The notes: a model not told the origin generated them from the letters alone. Counted from the first letter of the stretch, positions 34,262-47,330 are shown. The stretch is 64,000 nt of DNA from Lasioglossum baleicum (GCF_051020765.1 NC_134934.1:11794001-11858000); one strand, 5' to 3'. Program-made: numbers and translations.

Positions 34262-34715
34262 CAGGTTGTCTCAGCTGAAGGAGGCCAACTAAATATCTCC
34301 TTTATTTTTAATGGCACAAAAAATATTTATGGCATAATTTAAATAGTATCGAAAGAGAAATATCACGTAGAAGAACAATTTCTTTTGTCCGGTTAGCTTT
34401 TCAGTTTTTTCAAGGTCATCGTTATTCTTTTATCGGGAAAACTTATTGTTTTTTATTCCATCTTATTGCGGCTGAAAAAAATACATTTGCATATGCTCAA
34501 GCCATTACCTTCAGGTGACCTTGAATACCAAAAAATGTGATAAAATTGTAGGATAATATTAGGATTACATTTGAACTTACTGTTTATGTTATAAGTGCTC
34601 AAAGTGATGTCCGTCGGCAGCGATACAGGCGACAGCAACGAATGATATGTTTATCTAGGTCTGTTTCTTAGTTAAGTGCGTAGAGCTCGTTAGTAATATT
34701 ACGTAAACGCGTCCC
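34258..34715 (+). mobile_element. left end and leader of Tc1/mariner-type element
   Basis: TATACAGGTTGTCTCAGCTG resembles the TATACAGGGTGTC termini seen elsewhere in the window and lies about 450 bp upstream of the transposase frame. No right terminus in the expected inverted orientation is recognised downstream, so the element is incomplete. Confidence 0.5.
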
Positions 34716-35520
34716 ATGGCTTATTATTATTCGAAGCAAGAGAGGATTGAAATGATGTACATTTATGGTGAAGCTAAACGGTGCATAAGAGAAGCTGTAC
34801 GGCTCTACACAGACCGATTCCCTGATCGTAAGTGCCCATCGCGTTCGTTGTTTCCTAAAATAATTAAAAAGTTCGAGCAAACTGGTACTGTTGAAAATAA
34901 GAAACCTCAGAGATCTAAAACTGTGACGCATGAGACAAATGTTCGAAGAGTTGTTGCTGCTGTAAACCAAAATCCGCACATCAGTATTAGGCAACTGGAA
35001 CGGGACATTAATATTAATAAATCAAGCATATCACGTATGCTAAAGATACAGAAATTTCACCCATTTCACTTATCGCTTCATCAGGACCTTCACGGCAGAG
35101 ATTTTGAAAATCGCCTCTTCTTCTGTCGATGGGCGTTACAGCAATTGGAAGATGATGAAACGTTTTTTAAGAAAGTCCTATTTACTGACGAAACATCTTC
35201 TACCAATCACGGCCAAGTAAATCTTAGAAATATACACTACTGGTCCGTAGAAAACCCACGATGGATGAGACAAGAAGATAGACAAAGACCGTGGACAGTG
35301 AATGTTTGGTGTGGTGACACTGGTGACCCTTATTTTATTAACGGAATACTAAACGAAGATAGGTACGCAGCATTTTTATCGGGTGATCTGGATGACTTGA
35401 TGGAAGATGTGATATTAAATGTTCGTGCGATTATGTGGTATCAACATGATGGTTGCCCAGCTCGTTAAATTCCCTACTCGTTGGATTGGACGTAATGGTC
35501 CCACACTTTGGCCAGCAGGT
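34716..35520 (+). pseudogene. broken DDE transposase, Tc1/mariner superfamily
   Basis: A 250-codon frame (34716-35468) starts with a helix-turn-helix region of the DUF4817 type (residues 6-59, ending KKFEQTGTV). A second helical region follows (ISIRQLERDININKSSISR, 89-107), then the start of the catalytic core. The first acidic residue is in LFTDE (D158) and the second in WYQHDG (D245). The frame ends at DGCPAR. About a dozen residues of the usual family spacing are missing, and similarity resumes in another frame at 35467-35520 (RWIGRNGPTLWPA), then stops before the expected SPDL..PLD segment with the third acid. Full members are roughly 330-350 residues. FTDETSS in place of the usual SDEAHF is also decayed. 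Domain assignment is from recognition of the family, not a search. It cannot be active as read. Confidence 0.85.
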
Positions 35521-35540
35521 ACATACAAGATCCTTGTGAT

Positions 35541-35806
35541 CCATCGAGTCGCTTATAACGAGAGCGTAAGCACATTCACCTCTAAAACTTTTAGAATATT
35601 TGTATAAAATTCTACCTATAAGAAATATAGGCATTTTCATGGTTCCATGAGAAATGAGCCTCCCTGAATAAAATTTTCTGTGTTCCATCGAGTCGCTTAT
35701 AACGAGGGCATACAGCACGTTCGTCGCAAGCGCCATCTAATATCCCTGTGAAGCAGTATATCGACGAACAAGCTTGTATCGAATCGACGCACACTATAAC
35801 GAGAGA
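35541..35806 (+). repeat. three imperfect copies of a CGAGTCGCTTATAACGAG motif
   Basis: CCATCGAGTCGCTTATAACG is exact at 35541 and 35685. A third diverged copy, TATCGAATCGACGCACACTA followed by TAACGAGAGAG, starts near 35776. Between the first two lies the 41-bp element end at 35630-35670, a direct repeat of 34220-34261. Confidence 0.65.
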
Positions 35807-36639
35807 GAATACTGTAATCCCGGGACGAATTTTCAGCTTGACGAGCTCGCCGGTTTCGTTTTATACTAAATGATAGGTTCCCCCCGGTTCTTTCATCACG
35901 GTGGCCGTCGATGGGCCCCGTTTCCCGAAAATTGCCGGAATTAACCGGTTCACGATCGATGCGGGCAAGTGACGATGTTCTCTGATGATAAAGTCTCGGG
36001 AGATTATGCTCGGCAACAAAGTAGCGAGCAGCCGATCAGCCGCGGACCGATTTAATTGCTTTTAATTCACCGCGCCAGCGAAAATTTACACAATCAGCCC
36101 GCACCCGGCCTGACTTGCGACCCGACTTCGGCGAGTCCGGAGAGAACGCTGTCGCCTGTCAGTATATTAATTTCGCGTCGCGTAATGCAAGCTTTACGAT
36201 CATTGCATAATGGATCGGCCGATAAACGGAGCTCGGCTGATTTACGGCGGCCGTAATAACGCGTGCGTTTTATCGTTCGCGGAACGGCGGGACAGCTGCG
36301 GATTTCGGCGAACGGGAAAAAGAACACGCCGATGAGGAACGGAGTGCGAAACGGCCGGGTACGATGTCGTTTCGAACATAAAAACCACTAGACCGTTGCT
36401 TCTGTACATCTTGATTAAGTATTCATCCGCCGGTAAAGCGGCGGACACTTGTTGCTCATAAATAGAAGAGGGCCGGGCCGCAACCGGTCGCGCGCGTCTT
36501 CGTGATTTTGAGCTCTCGCGGGCTTTATTGTGTCGCATTGAAATATGTACAATGCCGCGCCGCCGTTCCACGATTGTCACTTGATCTTGATCCCCCACCG
36601 CGCCGCGCCGGCATTCGAAATCTTGTTTCTCTTGTCGCT
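35807..36639. other. unrecognised GC-rich DNA
   Basis: No gene is supported. Frames of 66-118 codons on both strands overlap each other and are unrecognised. Confidence 0.4.
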
Positions 36640-36727
36640 CAAAAGGAATCTAGAGCGCAGCTCTTAAAAAATAATTTTTCAGGGAAGCTGAAGCTTAGAT
36701 ATCCAGCTAGTGAACGCGTTAATCAAT
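36640..36727 (+). repeat. dispersed repeat, copy 2
   Basis: Partner of 1858-1956: AAAGGAATCTAGAGCGCAGC, then TCTTAAAAAATAATTTTTCA, then GGGAAGCTGAAGCTTAGAT and GTGAACGCGTTAATC. Confidence 0.7.
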
Positions 36728-37564
36728 TTTCCAATTAACCTTTTACATCTTAAGTTGCATTCGATATAAACACACTAGCTAACAAACAGAAAATCGTCAT
36801 CGGCACAGCTTGTCAGGAATAAAAGTGACTTCTCGCCGAAGTGGATATTCAAAAGAACATCAGTATACCAGGTTCACAGTACTGGAATAGTAAAATATGG
36901 AAAGTGTAGAAGAGCAGGAACCAGTCCAATGCCTCCACTCCTCTTCAGTTAGACACATTTAGTTAGTTTCCATTCCAGGAAATGTCGTTGCTCCGGCTGT
37001 TTAGCATGTACGGCGCGTCGCGTACGGGATAATAAATAAAGAAACAAGAAAAGAGAAGAAAAAAAAGAAGAGCAAGAAAGAAACGAAAAGGAGGCTGCAT
37101 TTACGTCAAAGTGCACGTAGCAAAAGGAGCCTGACGATACTTTATTCATGCAAGCATACGACTTCTTATCCCTTTTACGTCGCGAGTGCTCCTCTTATGA
37201 AATACAAGCTCCATCTTTATCGGCCGTGCAACAATGTGCCGCTTCCGCGAGAAATCCTCGTCGGGCAAGGGCACGGCCCTGCACCCGGTCTAGCGCACGA
37301 ATTAACATCTCACAAACGAAAATGCAAATTTTCGCGATGAAAGTTTCAGCAGACTCGTTTCCGGTGCCGCCTGCAATCGCGCGCTGTCGATTCTTCTTGA
37401 AAATTAGAGATCAATAATGCTGAACACTTCCAGTCCCACGTCTCCGAGAAATCAAAGACGGAATCTGTTCAGATTTATAAATCAATCATTATGCAATATT
37501 AACATTTTCTTCGTTCATTACAAGACACAGAGAGACCATACAAAAATTTCTTTCTATCTTTTCC
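36728..37564. other. unrecognised DNA
   Basis: A purine-rich stretch lies at about 37040-37095 (GAAGAAAAAAAAGAAGAG). No gene is supported. Confidence 0.4.
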
Positions 37565-37650
37565 ACGGAAGTAGCTGTATAATTGTAATAGTTGTAAAAT
37601 AAAAAATATTAAACCGGTCATTTGACTGGCAGTGGTAGGTTTGCTGTTAA
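37565..37650 (+). repeat. truncated TTAA-type repeat (29011 family)
   Basis: AAACCGGTCATTTGACTGGC followed by AGTGGTAGGTTTGCTG and TTAA (37647-37650) is the inverse of the left part of the 29011 element. The AT-rich TTGTAAAATAAAAAATATT also matches. The other end is missing. Confidence 0.6.
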
Positions 37651-39105
37651 CAATTTTAACAAATTGAAATAACATGTAGACGTTCGTACGTTGTCTTAAT
37701 GTTTTTACTGCTTTAAGTTACGTAGCGAATTTTGTTGCGAGCTGCAAACTGCAAGAGGTCAGAGAGATTGCTTTCAGCATCATTCGAACTTTTATTTCGA
37801 TAAATAAATTACTGTTACGGCATTTTTCATCCAACTAATATGGTACTCTACATTTCTACATGAAAAATTGAACCGTTTACCTTCTGATTCCTAAGATTCC
37901 TTTCACAAGTATCGTAATTAGAACTACTTTAGACTGTAGAACAATGTAAACAATGTTGACTAAATGTAACTAGTTTCTGATATAATGCAGAGCATACGAA
38001 ATCATTTTTGCATTGTTTCTTTTTCTATTTTTGCACAACATCCACGACAAAAATCGATCACTGCCTCCCAGAATCGATGTACCGGTGATAAACGCGATCG
38101 AGTATGGCACGTCAAAGATTATTGTGACGCGGTCAGGATAACAATAGGTCTGTCAGTTTTTTTTTTCCTCGGCTCTTCGCCGAATTAAACGAGGTTTTGT
38201 CGACACGCCGCGCCGGATGAAACTGGAAAGCATTAAAGTGGCTGTATTTTCGGGTAACGTTACACGGGTTAGCACACCCGTGAATGATGACGGATATCGA
38301 TTACGGAACAACAATTGACTGGTCTAACGAGCGCAGATTCATAACAGGTCCATGTTTTTTATAAACTAATTTCAAACATCCGAAATGAAACAAAACGTGC
38401 CATAAGCTCGATGACGGATCTGCCAATAAATGGCTGACATTTATTTGTTATTGTGAATACTCGTCCAGATTCTGCGATGCGTAAATGGGGGAGCTATTGA
38501 ATTATTTGGTGTACTATGATGTAGAAGAATTAAGCTCTAGTGATTTGTTCAATTTTATCGAGCTTGTTTACCAAAGCTTTCATAATTATGAGAAGCTGAT
38601 CAATATTATAGAGTAATATAAAAATCATAGTTTTAGAAACGAGTTAACATGCAGCATGAAATTTCACTGATTCAATGTTTCTTATCACTGTAGAAATGTA
38701 GCGTTTATATCTGTTCATCGTGTAAAATATTCTTGTTTAAATTGTGGAATTATAAATGCAACACGATTCGTCGGTTTACAGGTCAAAGCATAATTTGGTG
38801 AAGTATTACCCATCGAAATGTCAGTAGAGGTTATATTTCACATTCACGTGTGCAAATTAAGATATGTCATTGTTGAAGTTATCCAATTGGATTAAACGTG
38901 ATAATACAATTGTGATGCAGATTTACTAGAAATGTTATTACAACGAATTTTCCGTTCGCTCGTTCAGCGATGCATTTGCTTAATAGTTGTATGCACATTA
39001 GTGCTTACAGTGGATAAAAAAAAGTATTGATATTTTACGTACTTTGTTATATGTATATTGTGCTATTATCATTAAAATATTGCGCACTTATGTATCTAAC
39101 TACAA
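37651..39105. other. unrecognised AT-rich DNA
   Basis: Nothing is identified. Confidence 0.4.
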
Positions 39106-39366
39106 TCTATACGATTGCAATGAGATAAGTTACGAAAGCGTACGTGGGGATTTTCGTGTTACGGCCAATCAGAACGCAGCTACAGCGGACGAGTGTGGCT
39201 CGGCCAATGGCAATGTCGCGCGGATCCGTCCGCTGCAGCCGAGTTCCGATTGGTCCGCGTTTTTCAGAAATAAGTGTTTACCAAAGCCGCGGAGAAGATT
39301 TTCGTAAAGGGAAAAGTTGCTTCGAATGACATCAGGAGTCACCCATTTCTGGGACACTCTATATCA
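39106..39366. repeat. MITE of the 51014 type
   Basis: The right end (GAATGACATCAGGAGTCACC..TCTGGGACACTCTATA) matches the right end of the element at 51014. The central arms GGCCAATCAGAACGCAGCTA and its inverse near 39228-39256 form a long hairpin, as in the relative. The left terminus is eroded, so the start is approximate. Confidence 0.6.
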
Positions 39367-40713
39367 ACCTGTAGCACTCGGTATACTAATATTCCAAGCT
39401 GTAAGCAGATAAGTAACCGCGAGCTGTTACGAATAATAGAATCCGCGTCATTTCTTGCGGCAACTCCGGGAGCGCATCAATCAAGGAGCAACTACAGAGT
39501 AAATTGATGGCGGTACACAGGTTACATCCGCGATGCCAGTCGAGTCTATTCGAAGTTCAATAACAAGGACAAAGTTCCGTCGGAGATCCAGGCACCTTCA
39601 CGGTTTCTGCGGAGACTAGAAGAGCTGGCACACGGTTCGACCCACTTTCAGCCGTTCGCCTCAGCATTGCTGAAAGCGCGTTCGGTCACGAAACCGACAG
39701 AGCAATTTAAATATTTTATTGGTAAACATATCCGAAGAGTGCGTTGATTCAGTTAATTAGCCGACCTACATATCGAACCGGAGAAAAATATATCGTAATG
39801 CGGAGCTAGGACATTGGCAGCCCCGCCCCTCAACTGTTATTGGCTGTGCGAACGCATTTCGTTCTCGGATCTAAGGATCCAAACATTGCCAGTCTGGATA
39901 GCAAATCGTACCACCAAACAAATTTTATTGGAGCCTGACACCTTATCAACAGAATCAAAATTCATATTCAGCCTACTTATTAGATTTTGCATGATTTTGC
40001 ACAAAAATCAAATTTCTATTGGTGCGTGTAAAGAAGCTGTCAGAGAAGAAATTAAAAGGATATTTAGAAGGTGTATTGTACAAAATAGAATAATATTATT
40101 TGATAAACGTTGTATTAAATTTTGTCATGGATATTAAACAGTACGCCAGTTCCACTAACAACAGCGACTAATAAACAATCAGGCTCGCATAAACTACAGG
40201 AGCGACGCCGTGTGTGACATTTGCGCCGTGTCGTAAACTTGTCATTCTGTGTACAGAATCTATATGTATACATATAATACATATGTAGCATCAAAATGTA
40301 AACCCATGTAATTCCGTTAGATTTCGAACGAGAAGGTGAACGAACTGCGTTATAAAAGACGACTCGAGAGATTGTTAGTCAAAATGACGAATGTTTGCGG
40401 CAGTACGGACGAGGATAAAATATTGGTTCGCGAAATTGTAGAATTCTTCTTAAAAATTTGGAATTCCAAGCATGTATACGTGATCATTTTGTCTACGCAG
40501 CGTCACGTTTGCAACGTATGTACAGGGGATATGAAATTTAAGAAAAATAAATAGCATCACTGAGCACCAATAGATACCCTTTAAGGACGAATACCCACGT
40601 ATTGACGACATCTGGATCGTAGCTCCAATTCCTGAAGTTGCGAACATATAATTTAAGAGAACTTTCACAGCAAGGATTTGAAACGAGGACTTCAAAACCA
40701 TTGTTCTTGTTGC
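39367..40713. other. unrecognised DNA
   Basis: No gene is supported. Short frames (72-107 codons) have no domain. Confidence 0.4.
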
Positions 40714-40810
40714 TGTCACCACTCTACCTTCCCCTCCTACGACGCTATTCCTCCACGCTTCCGCCAAGGCCCAGTCACGTGATTAATCCGGTACGAGCAG
40801 AGAGAGGGAG
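40714..40810 (-). repeat. E-box-bearing dispersed repeat, copy C
   Basis: In inverted orientation it has CTCTACCTTCC at the left, CAGTCACGTGATTAATCCGG in the middle and GTACGAGCAGAGAGAGGGA at the right. It corresponds end to end with copies A and B, with internal indels. Confidence 0.7.
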
Positions 40811-42600
40811 TATCTGGATCTGGCGACTCTGCATCTGCTCTAGACCGACGGAGCATTGGAAGCAATTATTTTTCATTGTTTCATAAAACTATCCAATTCA
40901 GAGTTAAAGCAATTTTTATTAGGATCTATGAAATATCTCTCGTATATGTTCATAGAAATAAATTCATTAAATAATTCCCGGTGATTTTGACGAGTCCTGT
41001 GAGTGACGTATTAATTTATAAGAGTCCGAATAGTATGAAAACGATTGAAATCCGCCGATAACAGCACTTTCGTAATCCGAGGGATTCCCGGATAAAAATG
41101 CCACGATCTCCGCCAGACGCAGACGGCCGTCGGGGAAAAAACGACGTGGAACAAAATGAGCGCGTACGTTTTACGGTAAACGATAAATATCGGCCAGTTC
41201 TGCCGTGAATATTCGTCTTGGCACGGTTAGCTGGCAAGTAACGAAGCCAGGGAACGTTTATTTTTGCGCCTCATAGGCCAATAATTCACGGTGGTCGGTG
41301 GCCACCGGCTAGGTGGCGCATGGCGTTTCCGAAGCCGTTCAAATCCCGATCACGATCGATCTAGCCGCGGGCCCCGACTAAATCAACGGCGACCGGCTTC
41401 CATTAGAAAATTTCCAGCCGTATTAATAACGATACGATATGTTTATTCGGTGGACCGGGGGGCTGGAGGCGCGGTCGCATTTGCAGATTGCGTCCCGGCG
41501 ACGACGTCGCGACGCTGCCGCCCACGATACCGTCGTCGCATTTCAGACCAAAATTGCAAACAGCTGGACCAAAATCAAATGTTTGACCTGCTTCTCACTC
41601 CATGAAATTTCGCTTACTTGTTCCTAACGCTGTACATTCGAACTGCGAGACTCAGACCTCTCGAGTGAATTACATATACATGATTGCAACGAATACACAG
41701 GGCCTTCCATTATGATGTATTTTCGATTATAAAAAAATGCTGTTTTCTTACAATTTCACACTTTTTTACAATTTTACTACAATTTTCCACTTTCCTACAA
41801 TTTGACGACTGACACGTCGAAGAACGGCAAGTCTCATCGTCGCAACGAAAAAATAGCGCGAAATTGAAATTAGTTAGACAGGCTAGTTCTAATTTTCTGA
41901 AGAAGCACATTCGACTCATTAGAAATAAAATTCTCTGTTCACGACAAAGACCGCAGAATTTCAGGAGCCAGGATCCGAGCGTCGAAGTTCCACCCCCCGG
42001 GATTAAAAAAGCGCGTCTCTATTCCCCCGCTCGTTACCATTCTCCTTTCAAATTTTCTTATCTCGCCCGTTACATTAGGTTTTATATTAAGCCGCGTTCA
42101 AAGGTTCCAGTCCTGCATGCGGTCTCCACGGTCCTCTTCCGGCATCGAGCGAGTCCTCTACGAAGAGCTTGTCCTGTGGTCGCGTGTTCCTTTCTGCGCG
42201 ACATATTTTTGCTACTTTACACACAACTTTTCTTCTCTGGCTACACACCCCACAGTTCGAGAGTGCACGGCGCGTTGTACCTACATGACAAAGCTGAGGG
42301 AAACTAACCTTTGTCTTTACGATCGGGTTTCTCGTTGCAAGCACTTGGTAGAATTGGACCAAAAAAATTAGGTGCTAACATATTACATATAATCGTGACG
42401 AATGTGGTAACAAAGATATCGTACTGTGTTGTTCGTATAAAGCGAAATTCACATTTCTGAAAAGTTGATTAAAAATCAGGGGACCAAAAAATCCTTGCAC
42501 AGCTTCGGTTCCATCCGCCAAATCTCCAAAGCTCGAGTGCCTAGACACTCGGTCAGAGAGAACACGGCGAGCTCTCGTCAAAGAGAGGGCCGTTTGAAAA
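40811..42600. other. unrecognised DNA
   Basis: Short local repeats of TACAATTT occur at 41748-41800. Overlapping frames on both strands near 41.9-42.4 kb (91-147 codons) have no recognisable domain. No gene is supported. Confidence 0.4.
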
Positions 42601-44385
42601 AAGGAACGCTGCCCGTCCGGTCGAAAATTTCTCCGGCACGCAACATGGTGCTCGCACGGTTCACCGGGCGGCGAATTCCCGAATTACAAGTCTCTCATTT
42701 GAATAAACGTCGACACGGGGTACCGGTCTTTGTTTTACGAGCAGACGGAATAGTGACACGCCAAGGGAAACGCCAACAACCGATGGAGGCGTTAGACGTT
42801 GTGAAACGTTGAAATATAAATATAACGAAATAAAACGAGCGGAAGAAACATCGCCGAAGAAGACAACGAGAGGGAGGGAGAGAGAGAGAGGAGAATGAGG
42901 GGAAAGCACACGAGACGGGCGGAGCGTACACCGACAATCTCCCCTCGGTCCGTCCCTCTGCACGACAAAGTATTTCTGTCAGGATAATGCGGTACGTGGG
43001 TGGATCATTTTGTACACAGGTATCAGACGCGCGGTTTTACCTCTTCGTCGTCGTCGTCGGGGAGAATGCAGGTTCAAAAACCGCATATCGGAAATACGAT
43101 TCACCTTGTATTCCCCAGATCGAGTGATACAGGGGAGAAGAGGCAATCTTTCTCTCTCCCTCACCCTGCGGCACGAGATCCGTGTGATTTCGAGAAAGCT
43201 GAATCCCCGGGTTGCTCGAAAGAGATCTGATACACTGCAGGAATACTGGTGACAATGAGATTACCGGTGGATACCCGGGATCTCGGCTCCATGATTATTC
43301 GCTTCGATTTAGTAGGTTCTACGCGCGACTCGTTTGCCATTCGAGCCCGGGAAGTATTGAAAATTTTCTGTTCCCCTTCGTTCTACCCCCGTGCTGATGT
43401 TGCACGTACCACGAGCTCCCGACAAGCCGCAGTTTCCAAAGTCTCCCAGGGTGCTGCATACGCGCGCCTGTAATTTTTTAAATTAAAAGTTTGACAGTGT
43501 AGCACGATGGGCCGAGAGCGTGCGAGCGCGTTCATTTTTCTGATAAGTTCGCGATTATTTCCGACCTAGATTCTGCGATGGTTCGGCTGCGTTTTATGCG
43601 ACTGGAAACTTGAATTATCTGTGCTGTTCAAATGTATTTATTGAATTTCATTTTAGATTTATTTCGTTAGTTACACTGCGAATGATCAGTGCACATACTT
43701 TCCTTTTACTGGTAAGAAATCGTTTTTCAAAGTCAAAGTCATAAGAACATCGAACTCGAATGCTTTTCCAGGTGTATCGGACCTTCCTTTTACTAGTATT
43801 TAAGGCAATTGTAGGGGCACGTTTGTCTATAAGACAAGAACAGGCGTGGGAGAGAGTCAACGATATGTGAGCACTGGAGTAATGCGAGTAACGGGTCGCA
43901 GTGCTCACCGTTCTTTGACCAGTCAGAGGTGGACCGGGTCTCGATTTAGAGTCCTGGACTGTTAGGTTTCTTTTTAGTGGGTATGAGCCCGGTACATTCG
44001 AGAGTACCGCGTCATCTTTAGGGGGATGATAGAGCGTAAATGCATTTTTTCCCTAACAGTCTGGAAACTTAAAAATAAGTGGGGCACGTTTGTCTCAATT
44101 GAAGTAAAACCGTTCCCCCCACCATAGCGCCCACCGTCCCCCATTTCAGTTAGCGCCATTACAGTGAGGCAACGAAGACACGTGACATCAGCGAACGCGA
44201 CGGAGATGAACGCATGGAATAGATAGTGCTGGGGAAGCAAACGTTTGAGGGGCCACAACCGTGCCCAACATCTAACAATAAGGCTCATAAATCAATTCAG
44301 TGTTGTGAAGAAAATATTCTGAGCATTTAGTAATGCATTAAATTTTCTTAAAAGCATAAGTTCGTTGAAAATGGCTCCGACACAT
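42601..44385. other. unrecognised DNA with small microsatellites
   Basis: A GAGAGAGA run lies at 42868-42892 and GTCGTCGTCG at about 43045-43058. The 15-mer GGGGCACGTTTGTCT occurs twice, near 43814 and 44081, in direct orientation. No gene is supported. Confidence 0.4.
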
Positions 44386-44632
44386 TTAACCCTTAGCAGT
44401 CGAGGGGTGACTTAGAGTCACCACTAAAAATAGCTGTACCGTTATTCACAATATTGTTTACATTATTAATTATGTTAATATCCAATCAATTACTACACAT
44501 TTAAGTATTGAGTGAGGTATTATATCAATTTCATATCCATAAAATGGAAAAAATCATATACAATGGAATTATTATAGATCGGAAGAAATGTTTAATTTTC
44601 AAATTAAAATAGCTCCAGCAGCAAAGGGTTAA
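44386..44632. repeat. complete piggyBac-type MITE with TTAA duplication
   Basis: TTAA (44386-44389) is followed by CCCTTAGCAGTCGAGGGG. The right end is CAGCAGCAAAGGG plus TTAA (44629-44632). Internal blocks ATAAAATGGAAAAAATCATA, CGGAAGAAATG and AATTAAAATAGCTCC are the inverse of those at 62524 and 1303. It is 247 bp including targets and the best-preserved member of the family here. Confidence 0.9.
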
Positions 44633-46691
44633 AACAGGTAATAATCATCGTGGGTTCGCGCGGTTATAAATACATCGGGAAACATTTCCATTCGAAGGAG
44701 AGGTAAATGAATGTCCAAGGAGCTCGTTATTCGTCGCGCGTCGACGATCAGTCCGAAATCAAGGGACAAAACTGCTCGACCGTGACAAAGAAAAATATCG
44801 CGGGACCTGCTCGAAAGGCTGTTAGTAGCAAATTCGGCCTGTTATTTTATGCACCGGCGTATTTCCATCCTCGGAACGAGTCAACATCTCCATACGGCTT
44901 TCCATTATCGCGCCTCCTTATGATCTATCAATCTGGTCCGGCGCTGGTACGCTTCCCTTCTAATAACAGCCCTGGCCAATTTGCATGCGAAGCTCCGCAT
45001 TATGGAAAGTACGGCTCGCCGAGACGTAACCGGATAAGAAACCGAACCGTTCCGCACCGAAAACGACGCGGTCCGATCGGAATTCACTGGTAGCCCGTTC
45101 ATTTTCGTTACGATCGTTATTGCCCTAACCGATTCCCTCGGTTAGACGGATTCCACCAGAAAACGCTCCAGAAAACGATCCATCGATGTTTCGTCAACTC
45201 TTTCGGCCCTACAAAAGTGATTATTCGCCAGTACAATTTTTTGACAAGAATGTTTGTTGTGACCTAAATATCATAAAAGTGTTTCTCGCAAATTTTTTTA
45301 GCAGTTTTTAAAGGTGCAAGCAGAATTTATAATGCATTTCTGACAAAAATGAACAATTATTTCTGCAATTTTTGTTCGAATCAATTACGTAAAAAAAGTA
45401 TGCTAAAATATTGTTCGACCCCTCCTCTGTTGTATATTGTAAGATTTGTACCTTTTACTTTTTTCGTTTCGTTTTGTGGAATGCAACTTTTTAAATACTT
45501 ACAAAATAAGCTATTTGGTGATCTAGTAAAATTCTGAATGATGATCGAATGAAACCAGATCAAAATCGTTCTAATTATTCTTATATTACATATCAAACTA
45601 CATACATATACATAGTAGCCCCAGACTCAAAGGGTGAACAGACACTCTTCACCAACAGTCCTCATGCAAATAAGCATTTCTGTAACCGCTCTGTGAATGT
45701 TTATACAATTTCGCATCTCTGTAGACAAATTATGGAGAAGCGGAATCAAATGGAAAATATTTTCAGTGGCAATATATCCTTTGTGGATGAAAAACATGTG
45801 GAAAGACACATTTTATAATAATGACAAAATCGCATTTATTTTTAGGTACGACAATGAAAAAATTCATTAGAAAAATTCTCATAAAAATATTCCTATAATT
45901 TCAATAATTGTAAAAGCAAAAGTAGTTCTGGTATTAATATTAATACCTTCTGAAACATATTGGTAAACCATGCCCGCATAAATATTCGCAATTTAATAAC
46001 AATATAGAATCGAAATATTGTAAAAACGTGTATTACACAACGGTGAAAATTGCGATAATATCTCTGTGGCGAAAATAAAATGGAAATATTAGTTTTAATT
46101 AATTTATACGTGCACCGATGTTTTCGCAGATTTGCTATTGATTCGCGAGCGGCCTCTGTTAATCAAACATTAATTGGAAGCTTCGATTCGGAAACGAATC
46201 GATGTGCCTATCGAGCTGAAATCGTATTTAAACCAATAGTTGAATTAGTTGACACAAGTTGATAGTTTTGCGCCAATTAATAAATGAGACGATCCCACGA
46301 TGGTCCAGGGACGTAAGAAAGCAGTGGCGCCGACACCAGAACAACAAAGAGGGTCCCCGACGGGTTCCGCTAGCGAGCGTCTCGTTTTTTCGCGTTTCGA
46401 TCCTTCGGAACCTGCAGTCTCTTTCTTCCTTTCCGAAAGGAGACGGAGGTTTCTGGGCGTTTCTGGTTGTAGAAACGCGCGTAACGCAGCAATTTCCTTT
46501 CGGTCGCTCAGGTTCTCTGGGAAAGCGGCGCGCGGTAAAATCGCGGCGGAATTTTACGACGCAACGGGTTGCGCAGAAAAGCATTTATTATTTGCGGTCT
46601 TAGAAGCGATCCTCGTTATCCTCGTTACGAAGGCGAGCTCGACAAGAAGCCGTCTTGGAGAAGCGAGGCGGTTGAAAACGAGAGAAAGCGA
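44633..46691. other. unrecognised DNA
   Basis: No gene is supported. The 128-codon frame (44707-45093) and the 200-codon frame (46300-46902) show no domain; the latter runs into the next repeat. Confidence 0.4.
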
Positions 46692-47121
46692 TATACAGGG
46701 TGTTCGCGTCTCCACTAGCCTTTTTCTTCTAAACGCTAAGCATCAGCCAAAATTTGCGGAGGAAAATATTTTACTCCTTCCCATAGCCCACATAGTGGCT
46801 CATATAAATATTTTACAGTCGCAATATTTTTCGAGAAACGAAGGCATTCCCTTGTCTCTGATCTTGCACCACCTTGGCGAACACCGTATAGCGCACGAAT
46901 GAATTTATCTTGATATGACCGTTTTCATATGCCCGAATAAGATAGACAATCGTCCCATTCAAAGAGTTAAAGGCGCCTTCTTTTCTCGAAATATACAGGA
47001 AATATAAAGAATTGACACAGGCCACTAAATTGGTCGTGAAACGGGGTAAAACAGTAACCCCTCCGACGTTTTCGGCTAATGTTTATCATACGGACGAAAA
47101 AGGCTGGCGAACACCCTGTAG
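46692..47121. repeat. 430-bp MITE with TACAGGGTGTTCGC ends
   Basis: The left end ATACAGGGTGTTCGC and right end GCGAACACCCTGTA are inverted copies. The similarity continues inward in patches: AGCCTTTTTC, CGGAGG and TATTTTTCGAGAAA, the last paired with TTTCTCGAAATATAC. It is therefore a long decayed foldback. It belongs to the TACAGGGTG class of ends. Confidence 0.75.
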
Positions 47122-47330
47122 AGCGAGGAGACGAAAGGTCCGAGAGCGATCCAAGGGACGCGAAAACGGTACGAGAGAAGCGCGGAGGAGCGGGCAGCTC
47201 GAGAAAACAATAAGACGAAAAGAGGAGGAGACGAAGGGCGGACGGAGAGGACGATAAAGAGGGAAAGAGGAATGGAGGGAGAAGGACGCGGCGGAGAAGG
47301 ACCGAGAGGAAAGAGTAGATAGGTACTGGC
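47122..47330 (+). repeat. purine-rich region
   Basis: GAGGAG/GAAAGAG-rich DNA follows the MITE immediately. The 134- and 116-codon minus-strand frames are its low-complexity translations. Confidence 0.6.

Noticed and set aside
46300..46902. 200-codon plus-strand open frame
   Set aside because: Runs from unique DNA across the left end of the MITE at 46692, so its 3' third is repeat sequence.
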